Assembly: GCA_038025085.1 (NCBI GenBank)
Contig: CM076140.1
Span: 20,647,501-20,711,500 of the forward strand
Source of the DNA: Tetragonia tetragonoides
Lineage: Eukaryota > Streptophyta > Magnoliopsida > Caryophyllales > Aizoaceae
DNA: 64,000 nt
Direction: 5' to 3'
A program made the position numbers and the translations under genes. Position 1 is the first letter of the stretch, and the number at the start of each line of letters is the position of its first letter. The notes below the pieces were generated by a model. It saw only the letters and a program-made list of their open reading frames with translations. It did no database searches and was not told where the DNA came from. Shown here in pieces: positions 1-11,865 of the stretch.

Positions 1-1205
1 TTCCTGTACCACTATCACATCATTTTCCTCTTTCCCTAAAGGTTTTGCACCTTGTTGTATGATTACATCCCCCTCATTTTCATCTTTCTGATCAGTTGTC
101 ACCTTCTTCCCGATGTTCCTCTTCCTGCAATCCTTCATTTCATGCCCAAATCCCTTAAAAAAATAACATTTGACTGGTTTCCAATCAAATGTAATTTTTT
201 GATGTACTAAATTCCCAAATTCATCCTCAAACACAATCTTGCCTGGCAACTCCCCCCCAATATCCACATATATCAAAATCCTAGCAAAATTCAGCCTAGC
301 TCTGTTTTCAGTGGCTCTATCCGTCATCATAGGGTACCCTACAAGACTAGCTATCTTGTTAAGAGAGTCATTGGCCCAGTATATGACATCCAGTTTGTGA
401 ATTCTGACCCAAATTGGAACAAATTTGATTTCCATATTTCTGTGACCATTCTCCGTCCATGGCTGGACAATGAAAGGCTTACTATCAAAGTGGTGACAAC
501 CCAATTGAAGAACACCATCTCTCCCCAATAAAGTTTTGAATCTCACAATGAATTTTCCATTTGGCATTCTAACAATCTTATCAATACCATGCCTACCCCA
601 AACTCTTTTAATATAGCCTTCCATGACAAGGGTGGGGGGATTAGATCCTAGCCCAAAACAAATCTCTGCATGTTCCCAGTAAGTAATTTCAGAGCGCACA
701 TCAACATGATCAATTTTACACACCAAAATACCCTCCTTCTTCTCTGGTTTTACAAAATTAAGCTTAACCCCAGCATTATTTAATTTTGTAACGTCAAAAG
801 TATCCCAAATCCCACCAGTTTTTGACTTACTTGATTGAGATGATGCCTCCTCCGAATTTGATTCAGATGCATCATCAACTTCATCCGCCCATGATTCCTT
901 CGATTTCCCCGAGTTTGAGTGAAGCATTTCCAGCCATTGTTGAAGCTTTTCCTTCGCAAATTGTTTGTTCCCATTAGGTTTGTTAACCTCTTTCTTCAAC
1001 GCCTCTGTCATCGTTTTAGTTAGGGTTTGTTTCAACTCTCTCTCCATTGCAGAAGCCTCGAGCTCCGAATGAAGATTCCTCACCACTCTACCACCATTCA
1101 TCTCAACAGTTTCATCAGTCACCGTCGGTGTTTCTTTTTCTTAGGAGGTCGACCCTTGCCCCGTTTAGCAGGCGGTGCAGTATTAGAAGGCTCACCCTCT
1201 ATCAT
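1..1205 (-). pseudogene. LINE (L1-type) ORF1, DUF4283 plus zinc knuckle, partial
   Basis: The minus strand is open from 1140 down to the window edge and continues outside. It reads as the ORF1 (RNA-binding, gag-like) protein of a plant L1-type LINE. A DUF4283-like region lies at about 380-720. The motif VPIWVRIHKLDVIYWAND is followed by a TDRATENRARLNFARI-like stretch and a knuckle at about 120-190 reading CYFFKGFGHEMKDC, in which the second Cys of CX2CX4HX4C is replaced by Phe. The probable true start is the ATG at 1203-1205. It begins a basic N-terminus containing KRGKGRPPKKK, an AT-hook-like stretch typical of these ORF1s. That start is in a different frame, and the shift falls in the A-run at about 1129-1140. 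One lost or gained base explains it, so it is either a real mutation or a homopolymer sequencing error. The lost Cys suggests decay. Confidence 0.75.
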
Positions 1206-1254
1206 GCGCCACGGGAGAAGTTTCTCTCACTAATTAATGTACTCGCTCCCAGTT

Positions 1255-1395
1255 TGTTTTCCACTTTTCACCAGTTACCATTTACAAAATACAGTTTTTC
1301 TCAATTTTGTCCAGTTTCTTCCAATTTGACCCAGTTTTGCCCAGATTCTTCCAGTTTGACCCAATTTTGCCCAGTTTCTCCTGGTTTTACCCAGT
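1255..1395. repeat. degenerate CCAGTTT minisatellite, left block
   Basis: Imperfect tandem words such as CCAGTTTCTTCCAATTTGA and CCCAGTTTTGCCCAG recur every roughly 13 or 26 bases. A related block lies at 1818-1975, on the other side of the AAT/ATT microsatellite. It sits directly upstream of the LINE ORF1 start on the minus strand, so it may be the repetitive 5' UTR of that LINE. That is inference. Confidence 0.65.
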
Positions 1396-1507
1396 TGTAA
1401 TATTTTAACATATAAAACATAATAATTGAATACGTAGTATATTATATCAAAATACAAAAAAAATATGCCTTGACTTGGTATTTAAACATGAGTAAAAAAA
1501 AACTTGT

Positions 1508-1770
<263 letters not shown>

Positions 1771-1817
1771 AAAACACTCAAAGATACAAAAATTCTTCTT
1801 CTAAAAAAAAAAAAAAA

Positions 1818-1975
1818 AAAATTCTAGTTTGTTCCAGTTTTGCCCAGTTTCTCCTAATTTTCACCAGTTTGATCCAATTTTCACGAAATTCTCTCAGTGA
1901 CCAATTAGACTTCCTAGTTTTCACCAGTTTTACCTAGTTTTGCCCAATTTCTCCCAATTACCAGTCACTAATTAA
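1818..1975. repeat. degenerate CCAGTTT minisatellite, right block
   Basis: It has the same word family as 1255-1395 (TTTTGCCCAGTTTCTCC, TTTTCACCAGTTTGATCC). The microsatellite palindrome therefore appears to have expanded inside one longer minisatellite. Confidence 0.6.
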
Positions 1976-1997
1976 CAGTTGAAACGAACGAGCCCTT

Positions 1998-2146
1998 ATT
2001 TGCCTTTTCTAAAAGCTCAGGAGTTGGCTTATACTAAGCCAACTCCTGAGCTTTTTGTGTCATGTTTATGCACTTTCTATTTTTACCCTCACCTAATTCC
2101 TTTTAAAAGGGTTAAAAGTGTCATTAGAAATTTAGAAAAGGCAAAT
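1998..2146. repeat. foldback structure with perfect 21-bp hairpin
   Basis: Bases 2011-2031 and 2035-2055 are perfect reverse complements (AAAAGCTCAGGAGTTGGCTT and one more A), separated by a 3-nt loop. An outer 14-bp inverted repeat, ATTTGCCTTTTCTA, pairs 1998-2011 with 2133-2146. This nested arrangement looks like a foldback or MITE relic. No target duplication was recognised. Confidence 0.7.
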
Positions 2147-3374
2147 CATTACCTATATATTAGAGGCATTTTCTAACAGCATTGTAGGCATCCACCTAAG
2201 CGAACCATTGTAATAAAATTTTAATAGAAATATAAAATACAAATATTGGTTTTGGCATAAAATATATATTAAAGTTGTACTTTCCTAAATCGTTAAAAAA
2301 TGTACTATTAGAGTTTTGGTATAGAATACATACTAAACTTGTACTTTTCTGAATCATTAAAGAATACTAGACTATTTGATTTTATCTGGCATATAACTTT
2401 ACTTCTACCGCTTAAAAAATTAAATTTCTTCCACCATTGGAAAGAGTATGAAATATCCTTTAAAATGAGACCCATTTGTAGTATATTTTATCGATTAAAA
2501 ATATAATGTATAAGAATATAAAAGATGCATAATATTTACAACATAGAATGCGTCCACCAAAAAAAGTGAGTAATTAGTTTGACACAACTAAAAAGTTGCA
2601 ATGTAAAAAAAAAAGATACGTGTATTGCTTTATAGAAATTTAAAAAGCAATCTCAAGGTATAATATAACAAAAAGAGTACTAGTTTAATATCCGTGCGAT
2701 GAGCAGTATTTACTAAATTTATTGGTTAATTATTTATTAAATTTATTGGTTGTGTATGGTCAATTTTATTTTAATTGGAGATGGAACTTGAGATTTTCAA
2801 TAGCAATTAATGGCAAATTAAAATATTATTTCAAAAAAAATTAAAATTGTTCAAAGTATATGAATGGTTCACAATGAGAAAATTTTTCCGGTAAAAAATA
2901 AAAAAAAAAACGCCAATAAGAGAAATGTTAGAAAGAACCAAATGAAAAAGTTTCTTCTTTGGTGAATGGAAAAAAAAAATAATTATATTCTTGGGTGTGC
3001 ACACAATGTGATGCTCTTTTTCTTTTTTATTGATTTAACCACAAGTTCTCCTAAGTTCTTTGGGCCAAGGTATAAGTCCCTCTTTATTTTATAAAATATG
3101 TATCTAATTACAACCCAAAGTCATGAAGAAGAAACGCCACCTTGACACCTTCCATGAGGGGTCACCTTTAAAACCCCTATCTCATCTTTCTAATTACATC
3201 AGAGTCACAAAAATAGTAGGCATAAGGCTAAGAAAATACCGTAAATAATAGGCTAACAGCTTTACATCATGTTCTTCTAGAATCTAGATAGAAACAACTT
3301 TCTGATAAAAGAGAAAAGAAAAGAAAGAAGATAGAGGGAGCCAAATCAATTTGAGCTTCTATCGAGCTATAGAC
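2147..3374. other. AT-rich intergenic DNA
   Basis: I see no gene here. A CTAG next to a CCGTGCGATGAGCAG-like partial hairpin at about 2676-2705 resembles the reverse complement of a plant Helitron 3' end, but no matching 5' end was found. Confidence 0.5.
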
Positions 3375-3377
3375 CTA

Positions 3378-3686
3378 GGCTATGTTTGGCACGAAAAGCT
3401 AGCTTTTCAATAAAAGCTACAACTTGAAGCTTGCATCTAGTATTTTTTACTCTCTGCTACCAAACAGTTTGCAATATGATTTTCAATCTGCAGTTATAGC
3501 TACAGCTTCCTACAGCTAATTTTTTGAAAGCTATCCATGCAAGCTTTCACCTGCAGCTACAGCTATAGCTAGTTTATTAGCATTTTGTAGCAATTTTTAG
3601 CAGTTTTCTACACATTTGTTTCCTTTATTTACCTTTGACAGCTACAGCTGCAGCTACAGCTACAACTAATTTTACCAAACATAGCC
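3378..3686. mobile_element. MITE with GGCTATGTTTGG terminal inverted repeats
   Basis: Terminal inverted repeats GGCTATGTTTGG (3378-3389) and its complement (3675-3686) are flanked by CTA at 3375-3377 and 3687-3689, a 3-bp target duplication. The 309-bp interior is rich in GCTACAGCTAC words and has no coding capacity. The 3-bp target and TIR form suggest a PIF/Harbinger (Tourist-like) MITE. That class is inferred, because CTA is not the usual TWA target. Confidence 0.7.
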
Positions 3687-3689
3687 CTA

Positions 3690-4299
3690 CAATCCCACAG
3701 TAAACTCACAATTTGAGCAGGTATACAATAACTACGATACATTTAAACGTAATATAGTTCCTTGACAACAACAAAAATGCAGCACGGAAATTTTTTAAAT
3801 CTATCCCACATTTCCTCCTCTACAAGCATCTAAACCAATGTTGGAGATTCTTGGACAAAAACCTCTGATCAAAAGATTTTAACTCCTGCACACAAACATA
3901 ATATCAGGATTATATTTCAAAAAGAAATAAAGTTTTGAAATAATCTACATAATAATGAAGGCCAAGTTTCCATGTGATTGTTTCTGAGTTGGATGGACTT
4001 ACTAATAATGTTAATTTCAAGTATACGCACATCACACTCATATTTTATAAGGATCAGAATTTTTTTTAAAGATTTAACTTTTCTCATAGCTTACGGTTTT
4101 TGTTAGCATCTTCATAAGAAAGTAAGAAAAGATTAATCTCATATATCTTGAAAAATACTTCATAATAAACAGACTAACTACTTGGACATAAAATAAGGAT
4201 TAACTGTAGAGATGGAAGCACCACTTAGTTGACTGAGGAAAGAGGCAAAAAAAAAGCGAGGTTCATCTCCAGAATCACAAACTTGATGTATATGTGGCC
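3690..4299. other. intergenic DNA, no feature seen
   Basis: AT-rich sequence between the MITE and copia A. I see no gene, RNA or repeat in it. Confidence 0.5.
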
Positions 4300-4304
4300 T
4301 AAAC

Positions 4305-4572
4305 TGTTGGGATCCTCACAATTGGTTAAGACCACTTTGCCAGCTCAGCACAATACCATAACAAACTCTAGCTCATCTACTAAGCGATTACAATAGTTTG
4401 TTATTACACTTTATTACTAATTCATTGTTCTGTTAAGCTGTGCATATATAAGGACATAAAGCTTTGTACAGTTACTTGATTAATCAATACAGATTCTCCT
4501 CATTCATGAGGTTTCTCCACAAAGTCTCTTTCTCTCTCTAAGCTTGCAAGCTCTCAATCATGGCGGTTAACA
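4305..4572 (+). repeat. 5' LTR of copia A
   Basis: 268 bp, TG...CA. It holds a TATA-like TATATAAGG at about 4447 followed by transcribed-looking sequence. It is nearly the same as 13744-13994 apart from a roughly 17-bp indel after CACAATTG and a few substitutions. Confidence 0.92.
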
Positions 4573-5824
4573 TGGTATCACAGCTCAATGAATTCCTAAG
4601 AAAAATTTCTTGATTCTTTTCATTTTCGATTGATCAATTTTGCTTCATTGATCGATCAAGCTGTGATTACTTCTCAATACTTATGCATTTGATTAAAGCA
4701 GAATTTTTCATTTCCTTATCAATCGCTTGGTTTGCTTCATCAAGTGATTTTCCTTATCAAATTCTTAGGAATTCTACATTTCTTTGTTGATCATCAGTTT
4801 ATTTGATCAATTTTATCTGTTGCGAATTTTGATTCGATCCAATCGGAGTTTGTTTTGATCATTTTTTTGCACTTCGCAATTGAATTCTTTCTTCTATAAA
4901 CTCTTGAAGATGCCTTCAGATAATTCTACACCAAAACTCATTGATTCTGCTCATATTTTGTTTCTTCATCATGGAGAACATCCTGATCATAAGCTGGCAA
5001 CTCAGCTTCTTGAAGGCGATAACTATGGCCACTGAAAGAAGTCCTGTGAGATTGCTTTGGTTGCAAGGAATAAGCTCGGTTTCGTTGATGGCAGTTGCAT
5101 CAGACCTCCTGCAACTTCACCTCTCTTACATCAATGGATCAGGTGTGACAGTATGGTTATGTCTTGGATTTTACATTCAATCAATAAAGATATTTCTGAG
5201 AGTTTGCTTTATTGTTCATCTGCTGCACAAATTTGGTTAGAATTACAACAACGTTATGGTCATAGCCATGGTACTAGGATTTATCAGTTGCAACAAGATC
5301 TTTATCTTTCTCCACAGGAAAACCTCTCAGTGTTTGCCTATTTTACTAAGATGAAAAAGCTTTGGGATGAACATTCATCTTTAGTTAATATTCCAGCTTG
5401 TAGTTGTGGTAGTGCAAGTGTGTTGGCTCAATTTCTTCAGACTCAGCAGCTGATCATTCAGTTTCTCATAGGATTAAATGCTGATTACAAATTCATTCGT
5501 GGCAATATTTTAATGATGAATCCCTTACCATCTGTGAGTCAAGCATATAATCTTGTTTTACAAGAAGAGAGGCAGAGAGGAATGTAGTCTTCTGTTACCA
5601 AGGCTCCCTTTGAAGCTTCTGCAATGTACAGGCAGCATGTTTCTGGTTATCAACAAAGAGGTTTTCAGCAGAGAAATTCTTTTCATGAGCAAGGGAATAA
5701 TAATTCTCATTTTCAGCAACCTAGATCGGGTCAATATGAGCAGAATGCAGTTAGAATGCCAGGAAATTTTGACAGAAAGCTCTCTGGTTCTGTTAGTTGC
5801 AATTATTGTAAGAAGCCTGGGCAT

Positions 5825-6208
5825 TGATATGTGTCGTTTGCGCATACAAATTCAAAAACATTATTTCAACCACGAACATGTAGATAATATAGCATAGGGT
5901 AAATAAGGGTCGATCCCACGAGGACAGAAATTAATCCTTGTTTACTTCAACTCTAATCCTAGTTCAAAAATTACATAGTACAAGACATAACCGGGGGGGT
6001 GTTTGATTGAAGAATCACTAAGACTAACAAAAATAGAAAATAAACTAACTAACCTAATATTTACAAGTGAAACAAGCATACAAATTATGCACATAAGTTA
6101 AAATAATAATTATTAATTTATTCTTAAAAACCTAAAGAATATTAATTTAAAACCAATAAAAACATAACAATAATGAGGGATAAAACATGCATATTATAGG
6201 ACTTATCA
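5825..6208 (-). repeat. LARD 3' LTR, internally deleted
   Basis: 384 bp. It matches both ends of the 1607-bp LTR at 8644-10250 but lacks the middle; the break follows GCACATAAGTT. It is still bounded by TG...CA and the GGCAT target duplication. Confidence 0.85.
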
Positions 6209-8643
6209 AATTCCCCCACACTTAGACTTTGGTCGCCCTCGACCATACTAGACATTGGACACAAACATCTACCTTTCCTTCACATGTCATTCATGCCAAA
6301 CATAAGAGTAAAAAATTAAATTCGTTCAAAACTAATATTGTCATAGTAAAAATCATCATCCAAAAAGGTCTTAAATATTATAAGCAACTATGGTAGGTTT
6401 AATTAGTTGGTGAGATTTTAATAAAAACAAGTTAGATTAGAGTTTCTCTTTAACTCCTATATGCATTTAAAGAACAACTTGATCCCTCCTATATGCATCC
6501 CTCTTAAGTGTGCATACCCTTAGTTCGACCCATGTAGCAAGTGTCCATCAATGACTCCCGTTCCAGTTGGTTCAAGGCATTAGGTGATAAGGCACCCATC
6601 GGATTTCCACTCGAGTCTTTCTTTTTTGAAACAAACCTTGAATTAGTAGAGTTTTACCTTTCTTTTCTCAATCAATATTTTGTTATTTTTAGCACTTGAG
6701 CCATGTTTCGACCAAGAAGGTTGCATTTTATGCTCCATACGTATCTTGGTACAAGGTTTGGGCAGACTTACCTCTCTACCTACCTTGCTTCCCACATTGT
6801 TACCTCAAGGATTTATTTTCTTTTTATTTTTATTTTTTTTTGAAGATCACTTTTTTCTTTTTATCCTTCATTTTCACTTCATTTTTTTTCTTTTTGGATT
6901 TTAGCTCTGCTAAATTCGAGGATACTTTCTTTTGATAATAAAATGAGTTTATGCGCACTAGGGATAAGATTTCAACAAGTCATCTCTAGACACACATAGT
7001 CATCAAAGAGAAACTAGGTTAGCATTTTCCGAAAACAATTAAGTTAGCGCCTACCATAATCATTTATAAATAGAAAATATTTTATGGATGATCGACGTTT
7101 ACTAAGATAAACTAGTATTTACTCGAGTCTAATTTGCTATCTTCGGTCTAACATGGATAATACATGGAGAAAAGACACCTAATCAAATAAAAGACTAAAA
7201 CAATCAAAAAAAAAATTAGCCTATTCTCATGCATTACATTCCAAACATATAAGCAGTAAGACACAAGCATTTAACCATGACAAACAAGCATATCATATTC
7301 TCACTCCCCCACACTTAAACTTCACATTGTCCTCAATGTGAATTTCACCACCTCTATGTAAAATTTCAGTGCAAGGAACCAAGCAAATTACACTATTATT
7401 ATTATCTAAAAAAAATATATTTAAACAATCCTAACTCACTTTCGTAGGAATCACGATTGCATTTAGCATATGCAACAAGCCCTTTAAACCCCTAGGTTCC
7501 CCCTAGTGGACGAGTATGGTCTCGTGAGGGTTTGCAGAAGATCTACCCACAAAATCAAATTAAATTTTTTTCACATATAAAAGCAAAAAAGAAAAGAAAT
7601 CATGGAAAAGAAAATTAATTTACTGATCAGAATAAAAAGATATTGGCTAGAGGCACTTAGCTGGTTCTTTTTATTTTTTCCATCTTAAGTTGCCTCCATG
7701 TCCGGGCCCGTCTTTTTTTTTTTTTTTTTTTTTTTTGGCATAGCGCCATTCTTTAATTTCACCCTTGTGGAGCTACCCCTTCGTCTAGCTCAAGAAAGAA
7801 AAATCCTGCAATTTCCATCATTAAATTAGTAGCATCCACTCAAATAATACCCCGGGTTCTTAGACCAAACAAGTCACTTATATAGATAAAAGTGGTCAAT
7901 TTAACTAGCGAGCATCATACATTCACACTATATATATATAAGAATCATTCTTCTTTTTTTTTCTTTTTTATTTAACATGCCTCATCAATGTAAATATTAA
8001 CATGTCAAGAATGTAACCACATGAACTTAGCATGCAAAAACAAGTGAGGGAAACATGCAAATTGCTCATCTAGGGAACAAACCGGACAAAATAAGGCAAC
8101 ATTTACTTAGAACTAAATGGCAGCAACTCATACCTATAACGACTATAAGCACATTGAAATCAGCTCTTATTTATTTCTTAGTCATGCTCAGCAAATAAAA
8201 GATGTGCAAAAGAACATTATATGCAAATACTGAGAAGGTAACATACATGATCTCTTGCTAAAAGTAACCTAAGCATGAAAACATATCAAGAGAAGTCTAC
8301 GAAATACCATAAACTTACAGTAATTTAAGTGACATAACAAACAATTACACAATAAAAAAGTTACATGTATATACAAAAGACTTGTATGATACTGCCATGT
8401 GCCAAAATCAAGTCTTTTTATGCAAAAATCAATCCTAATATATTGGGTATGCTTTCTAGGACCTAAAAAGTAATATCTACACAAAGAAAACAAAAATAAA
8501 TGTGCTGGAAATATAGCAGAAAAATAAAATACGAAAATCACATAATTAAATATTTACAAAGCAATGTACAAAATACAAGCAAACTAGAGACCAGAATTTA
8601 AAGTAGCAAAAAATTTTCCATCTCCGGCAACGGCGCCAAAATT
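6209..8643 (-). other. LARD interior, non-coding
   Basis: No protein motif was recognised in any frame. It contains a long poly-T at about 7712-7736. A second purine-tract-like block at about 7304-7345 (AAGTGTGGGGGAGT on the minus strand, preceded by GAGGACAATGTGAA) resembles the one at the LTR border. ORFs here are short and low in complexity. Confidence 0.7.
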
Positions 8644-10250
8644 TGATACGTGTCGTTTGCGCATAAAATTTAAAAACCTTATTTCTAACATAAACATATA
8701 GATAATATAGCATAGGGTAAATAAGGGTCGATCCCACGAGGACAGAAATTAATACTTGTTAACTTCAACTCTAATCCTAGTTCACAAATTACATAGTACA
8801 AGACATAACCGGGGGGGTTGATTGAAGAATCACTAAGACTAACAAAAATAGAGAATAAACTAACTAACCTAATATTTACAAGTGAAACAAGCATACAAAT
8901 TATGCACATAAGTTCAAATTAATTTAGTTACCTAAATCGAATCTCGTCATTGACAACCAAGTTAATTAGTAGGTTAAATGTAGAGAATCTACCAGCTAGC
9001 TTCTCCCTATCTCCCTTTACTAGCTTGAACCGAACCAGCTCGATCCTCAGACTCAAAAATAAATAAATACTAGGAAGACATCATTAACCCTAGGAAAATT
9101 AATCCAAGATAGCAAGAATGTAATTTTGTCTAGATCATCCAATGCCCTAATTAAGACCCAATCGTTTGACCGACTAACCTCTTAACTAGTTGCTACTAAT
9201 TCGTTCTTTCAGTAGTATACGAAATAAAGATCAAACAATAGCAACAGATTCACATTCAAACATAGAAGTACGTCTCCACACCATATAAAAACATGAATCA
9301 TAAGTCAATTAAATCAAGCAAAGCATGAATACTAAAATTAACTTGAAGATATTATTTCTAGTTTGAAATAATAAATTGTCTCAAACATCCAAACATGGAT
9401 TCCTAAACTAAAGTTGAACACTTGAAAACGAATTAAACTTAGGATACTAGATACGAAGAGGTATTAGAGTAAGAGAGACTCATTCAATTTCTTAGCCGGA
9501 CTTATAAACTTGAGCACCGCTTCGACCCGATAATTCAAGTTCCAAATTCCACCTCCAAAGGTCACGAACCAGCTCAATTCCAATGGCTTGTAATCCTCTT
9601 GACTCTTACACTCTCCTTGGACTAGAACCTTTGTTTATTTGCTCTCAAGTTTATGTGACTAATGTACTGCTTGCTTGCTTCTTCTGGCTGAAGGTTACTT
9701 CCTTTTTATCCTTTATTGCCGTCATCTTTTTGGCTGGAAGAGAGTCCTAAAATCAGAAGAAAATCTTACCAAATTTCGTGCAATATCATCTTCTAATAGG
9801 GGGGTGAAGATCTCTCTTTGCTTGAGCATCAAGTTGTGCAAAAATTAGGAAACTTAGGGCTGCAGCAACTTGTATCATAATTTCCGCAGTGTTAAGTTCT
9901 GATTCTGGAAAACTCTAAAACATAAAAGTTCTAGATATTCTTTTGGTATTTCCGTAGCATTTAGAATCATATGAATCCGATACCGAAAGAAGACGTTATG
10001 GCCAAAATACGAACTGCTGTCAAAACTGCTCCGAATTGCGAATTGGGCCGAATTTGCTCTCCTTTATTTCGCCAATATTACCTACACAATAAAAATATAG
10101 AAAATAGGCCTAAAACACAATAAAATATGAAAATATAAAATAAAAGGTAAAATACTAATTATTCTTAAAAACCTAAATAATATTAATATAAAACCAATAA
10201 AAACATAACAATAATGAGGGATAAAACATGTATATTATAGGACTTATCAG
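8644..10250 (-). repeat. LARD 5' LTR, full length
   Basis: 1607 bp. The primer-binding site is immediately adjacent at 8621-8638. The ends match 5825-6208 closely. Confidence 0.85.
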
Positions 10251-10491
10251 GCATACAATTGATAAGTGTTACAAATTGCAAAATAGGAATGATAACAAAG
10301 GCATGAGGTTTGCAGGAACATGACAGACAACTGATTCTAGTTCTTTTCAGTCCACTCCTATTTCACGTAGCTCTCCAGGTTCTTCTCTTGCTACAGGTAT
10401 TTCTAAGGAGCAATATGATCATCTTATTGGACTTCTTTGCAAACAAACTCTGGACAATCCTTACTCTGACAAAACTGATCATGCATCTCCC

Positions 10492-11865
10492 ATGATGGCA
10501 GGTAAAAATCTTTGTCTCTTTAATGCATTATCTGACTTAACTTGGATCATTGACAGTGGTGCTACTGATCATGTCACCCCTCACCTTCACCATTTTACAT
10601 CTTATAAAGTTGTTTCCAACTGTTGCATGACAATTCCTGATGGTAGACATCATCCTATTCTGCATGTTGGTTCAGTGCAGATAACACATGAAATTCTTCT
10701 TCATAATGTCTTTCATGTTCCTAAATTTCATTTTATTTTGATTTCTGCTGGTAAGCTATCCAAGCAGTACAAATCTCATGTAGTTTTTACTACTACATCT
10801 TGTCACATTCAGGACCCAGTGACGAACAAAGTCCTTCAACTTGGTAAAGAGCTTAATGACCTATACTACATCTGCTGTAAGGACAAGCTTCCTGCAATTT
10901 CTTCTCCTCCTCCTCAAACACAATCCACCTCTCTTGCTTCATTCAACACAGATGCTGATCTTTGGCATTGCAGGATGGGTCATATGCCTTATGATAAACT
11001 GAAATTCCTTAGTTGTCTCCGTACTGGTTGTAATAAGACTAGTTTTGTTTGTCAACTTTGCCCCCAAGCTAGGCAACATAGGTCTCCTTTCCCCCATAGT
11101 TCATCTGTTTCCTCTTGTATTTTTGATCATATCCATGTAGACCTTTGGGGTCCCTATCATCAAACTACACATAATAGATTTAGATATTTTCTCACAATTG
11201 TGGATGATTTTTCTAGGGCCACTTGGACCTTTCTACTCTCACATAAAAGCAATGCATATTCTGTGCTTCAATCCTTCCTTGTTATTGTCAAAACTCAGTT
11301 TAAGCTTGATGTTAAGTCCATAAGATCTGACAATGGACTTGAATTTACTGAGGGATCTGCTCCTGCTTTATTTCTTGAAAAAAGCATGTATCCTCAAACT
11401 TCATGTGTAGGAACTCCCCAGCAAAATGGCATTGTTGAACGCAAACACAGACACCTCCTTGAAACAGCTAGAGCCCTCCATTTTCAAGCCAAATTACTAC
11501 TTAAATATTGGGGAGAATGCCTTTTGACTGCTACTGTTCTTATTAACAGAATGCCTTTGTCCATTTTACACCACAAAACTCCCTGTGAACTTTTATACAA
11601 TAAACTCCCTCAATACAGTTTTTTAAGAAGTTTTGGTTGCTTGTGTTTTCCCTCAACTTCTGCTCATAATCAGAACAAATTGAAACCCAGGGCAGATCCA
11701 TGTATTTTTCTAGGATATCCATATGGGAAGAAGGGTTATAAAATTCTAAATCTTGTGTCACACAAAATCTTTGTCAGTAGGGATGTTCTTTTTCAGAACT
11801 CATTTTTCCATTTCACCACATTTCTCATACTGAGCCACCTACACTTCCAACATCCATTTTTCTAG
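10492..11865 (+). pseudogene. copia A protease-integrase
   Basis: In order: aspartic protease with the active-site motif IIDSGATDHV (about residues 21-30); GAG-pre-integrase LWHCRMGHMPYDKL with the following CQLC, forming the HHCC zinc site; and the integrase core with catalytic D, D and E visible in HVDLWGPY, SDNGLEF and NGIVERKH. The frame is continuous with gag downstream of the LARD, so the ATG at 10492 is only the first Met after a stop. The frame is lost near 11805-11820 by one base, and the reverse transcriptase continues in another frame. Confidence 0.9.

Larger units (their letters stand above)
5825..10250 (-). mobile_element. non-autonomous LTR element (LARD type) nested in copia A
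   Basis: LTRs lie at 5825-6208 and 8644-10250; on this strand they read TGATATGTGTCG at the left and end GGACTTATCA. The target duplication is GGCAT. Orientation is minus: a primer-binding site complementary to tRNA-Asp (TGGCGCCGTTGCCGG) lies at 8621-8638 beside the right LTR, and a purine tract AAGTGTGGGGGAATT lies at 6209-6223 beside the left one. The 2.4-kb interior has only short ORFs and poly-T or AT-rich stretches. Such elements borrow proteins from a partner, by primer type a Ty3/gypsy element. The left LTR lacks about 1.2 kb present in the right one. Confidence 0.85.
4910..10490 (+). pseudogene. copia A gag, interrupted by a LARD
   Basis: The gag reading frame starts at ATG 4910 (MPSDNSTPKLI) and is that of a copia capsid protein with a retrotran_gag/UBN2-like fold. 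It has three nonsense codons: TGA at about 5030 in place of the conserved Trp of GHW, TAG at 5585-5587, and TGA after the insertion in the GMRFAGT context. The CCHC zinc knuckle CX2CX4HX4C is cut after CNYCKKPGH at 5824. Its second half, TIDKC, resumes at 10256, after a 4.4-kb LARD that duplicated GGCAT (5820-5824 and 10251-10255). Removing the insert restores one continuous knuckle. Gag would package element RNA in virus-like particles; this copy cannot. Confidence 0.88.

Noticed and set aside
2670..3010. A complete Helitron starting at the CTAG near 2677
   Set aside because: The hairpin is imperfect and no TC 5' end could be located, so only a possible terminus is noted.
6680..6935. Phe-rich frames in the LARD
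   Set aside because: Low-complexity T-rich DNA with no start context or homology that I can see.
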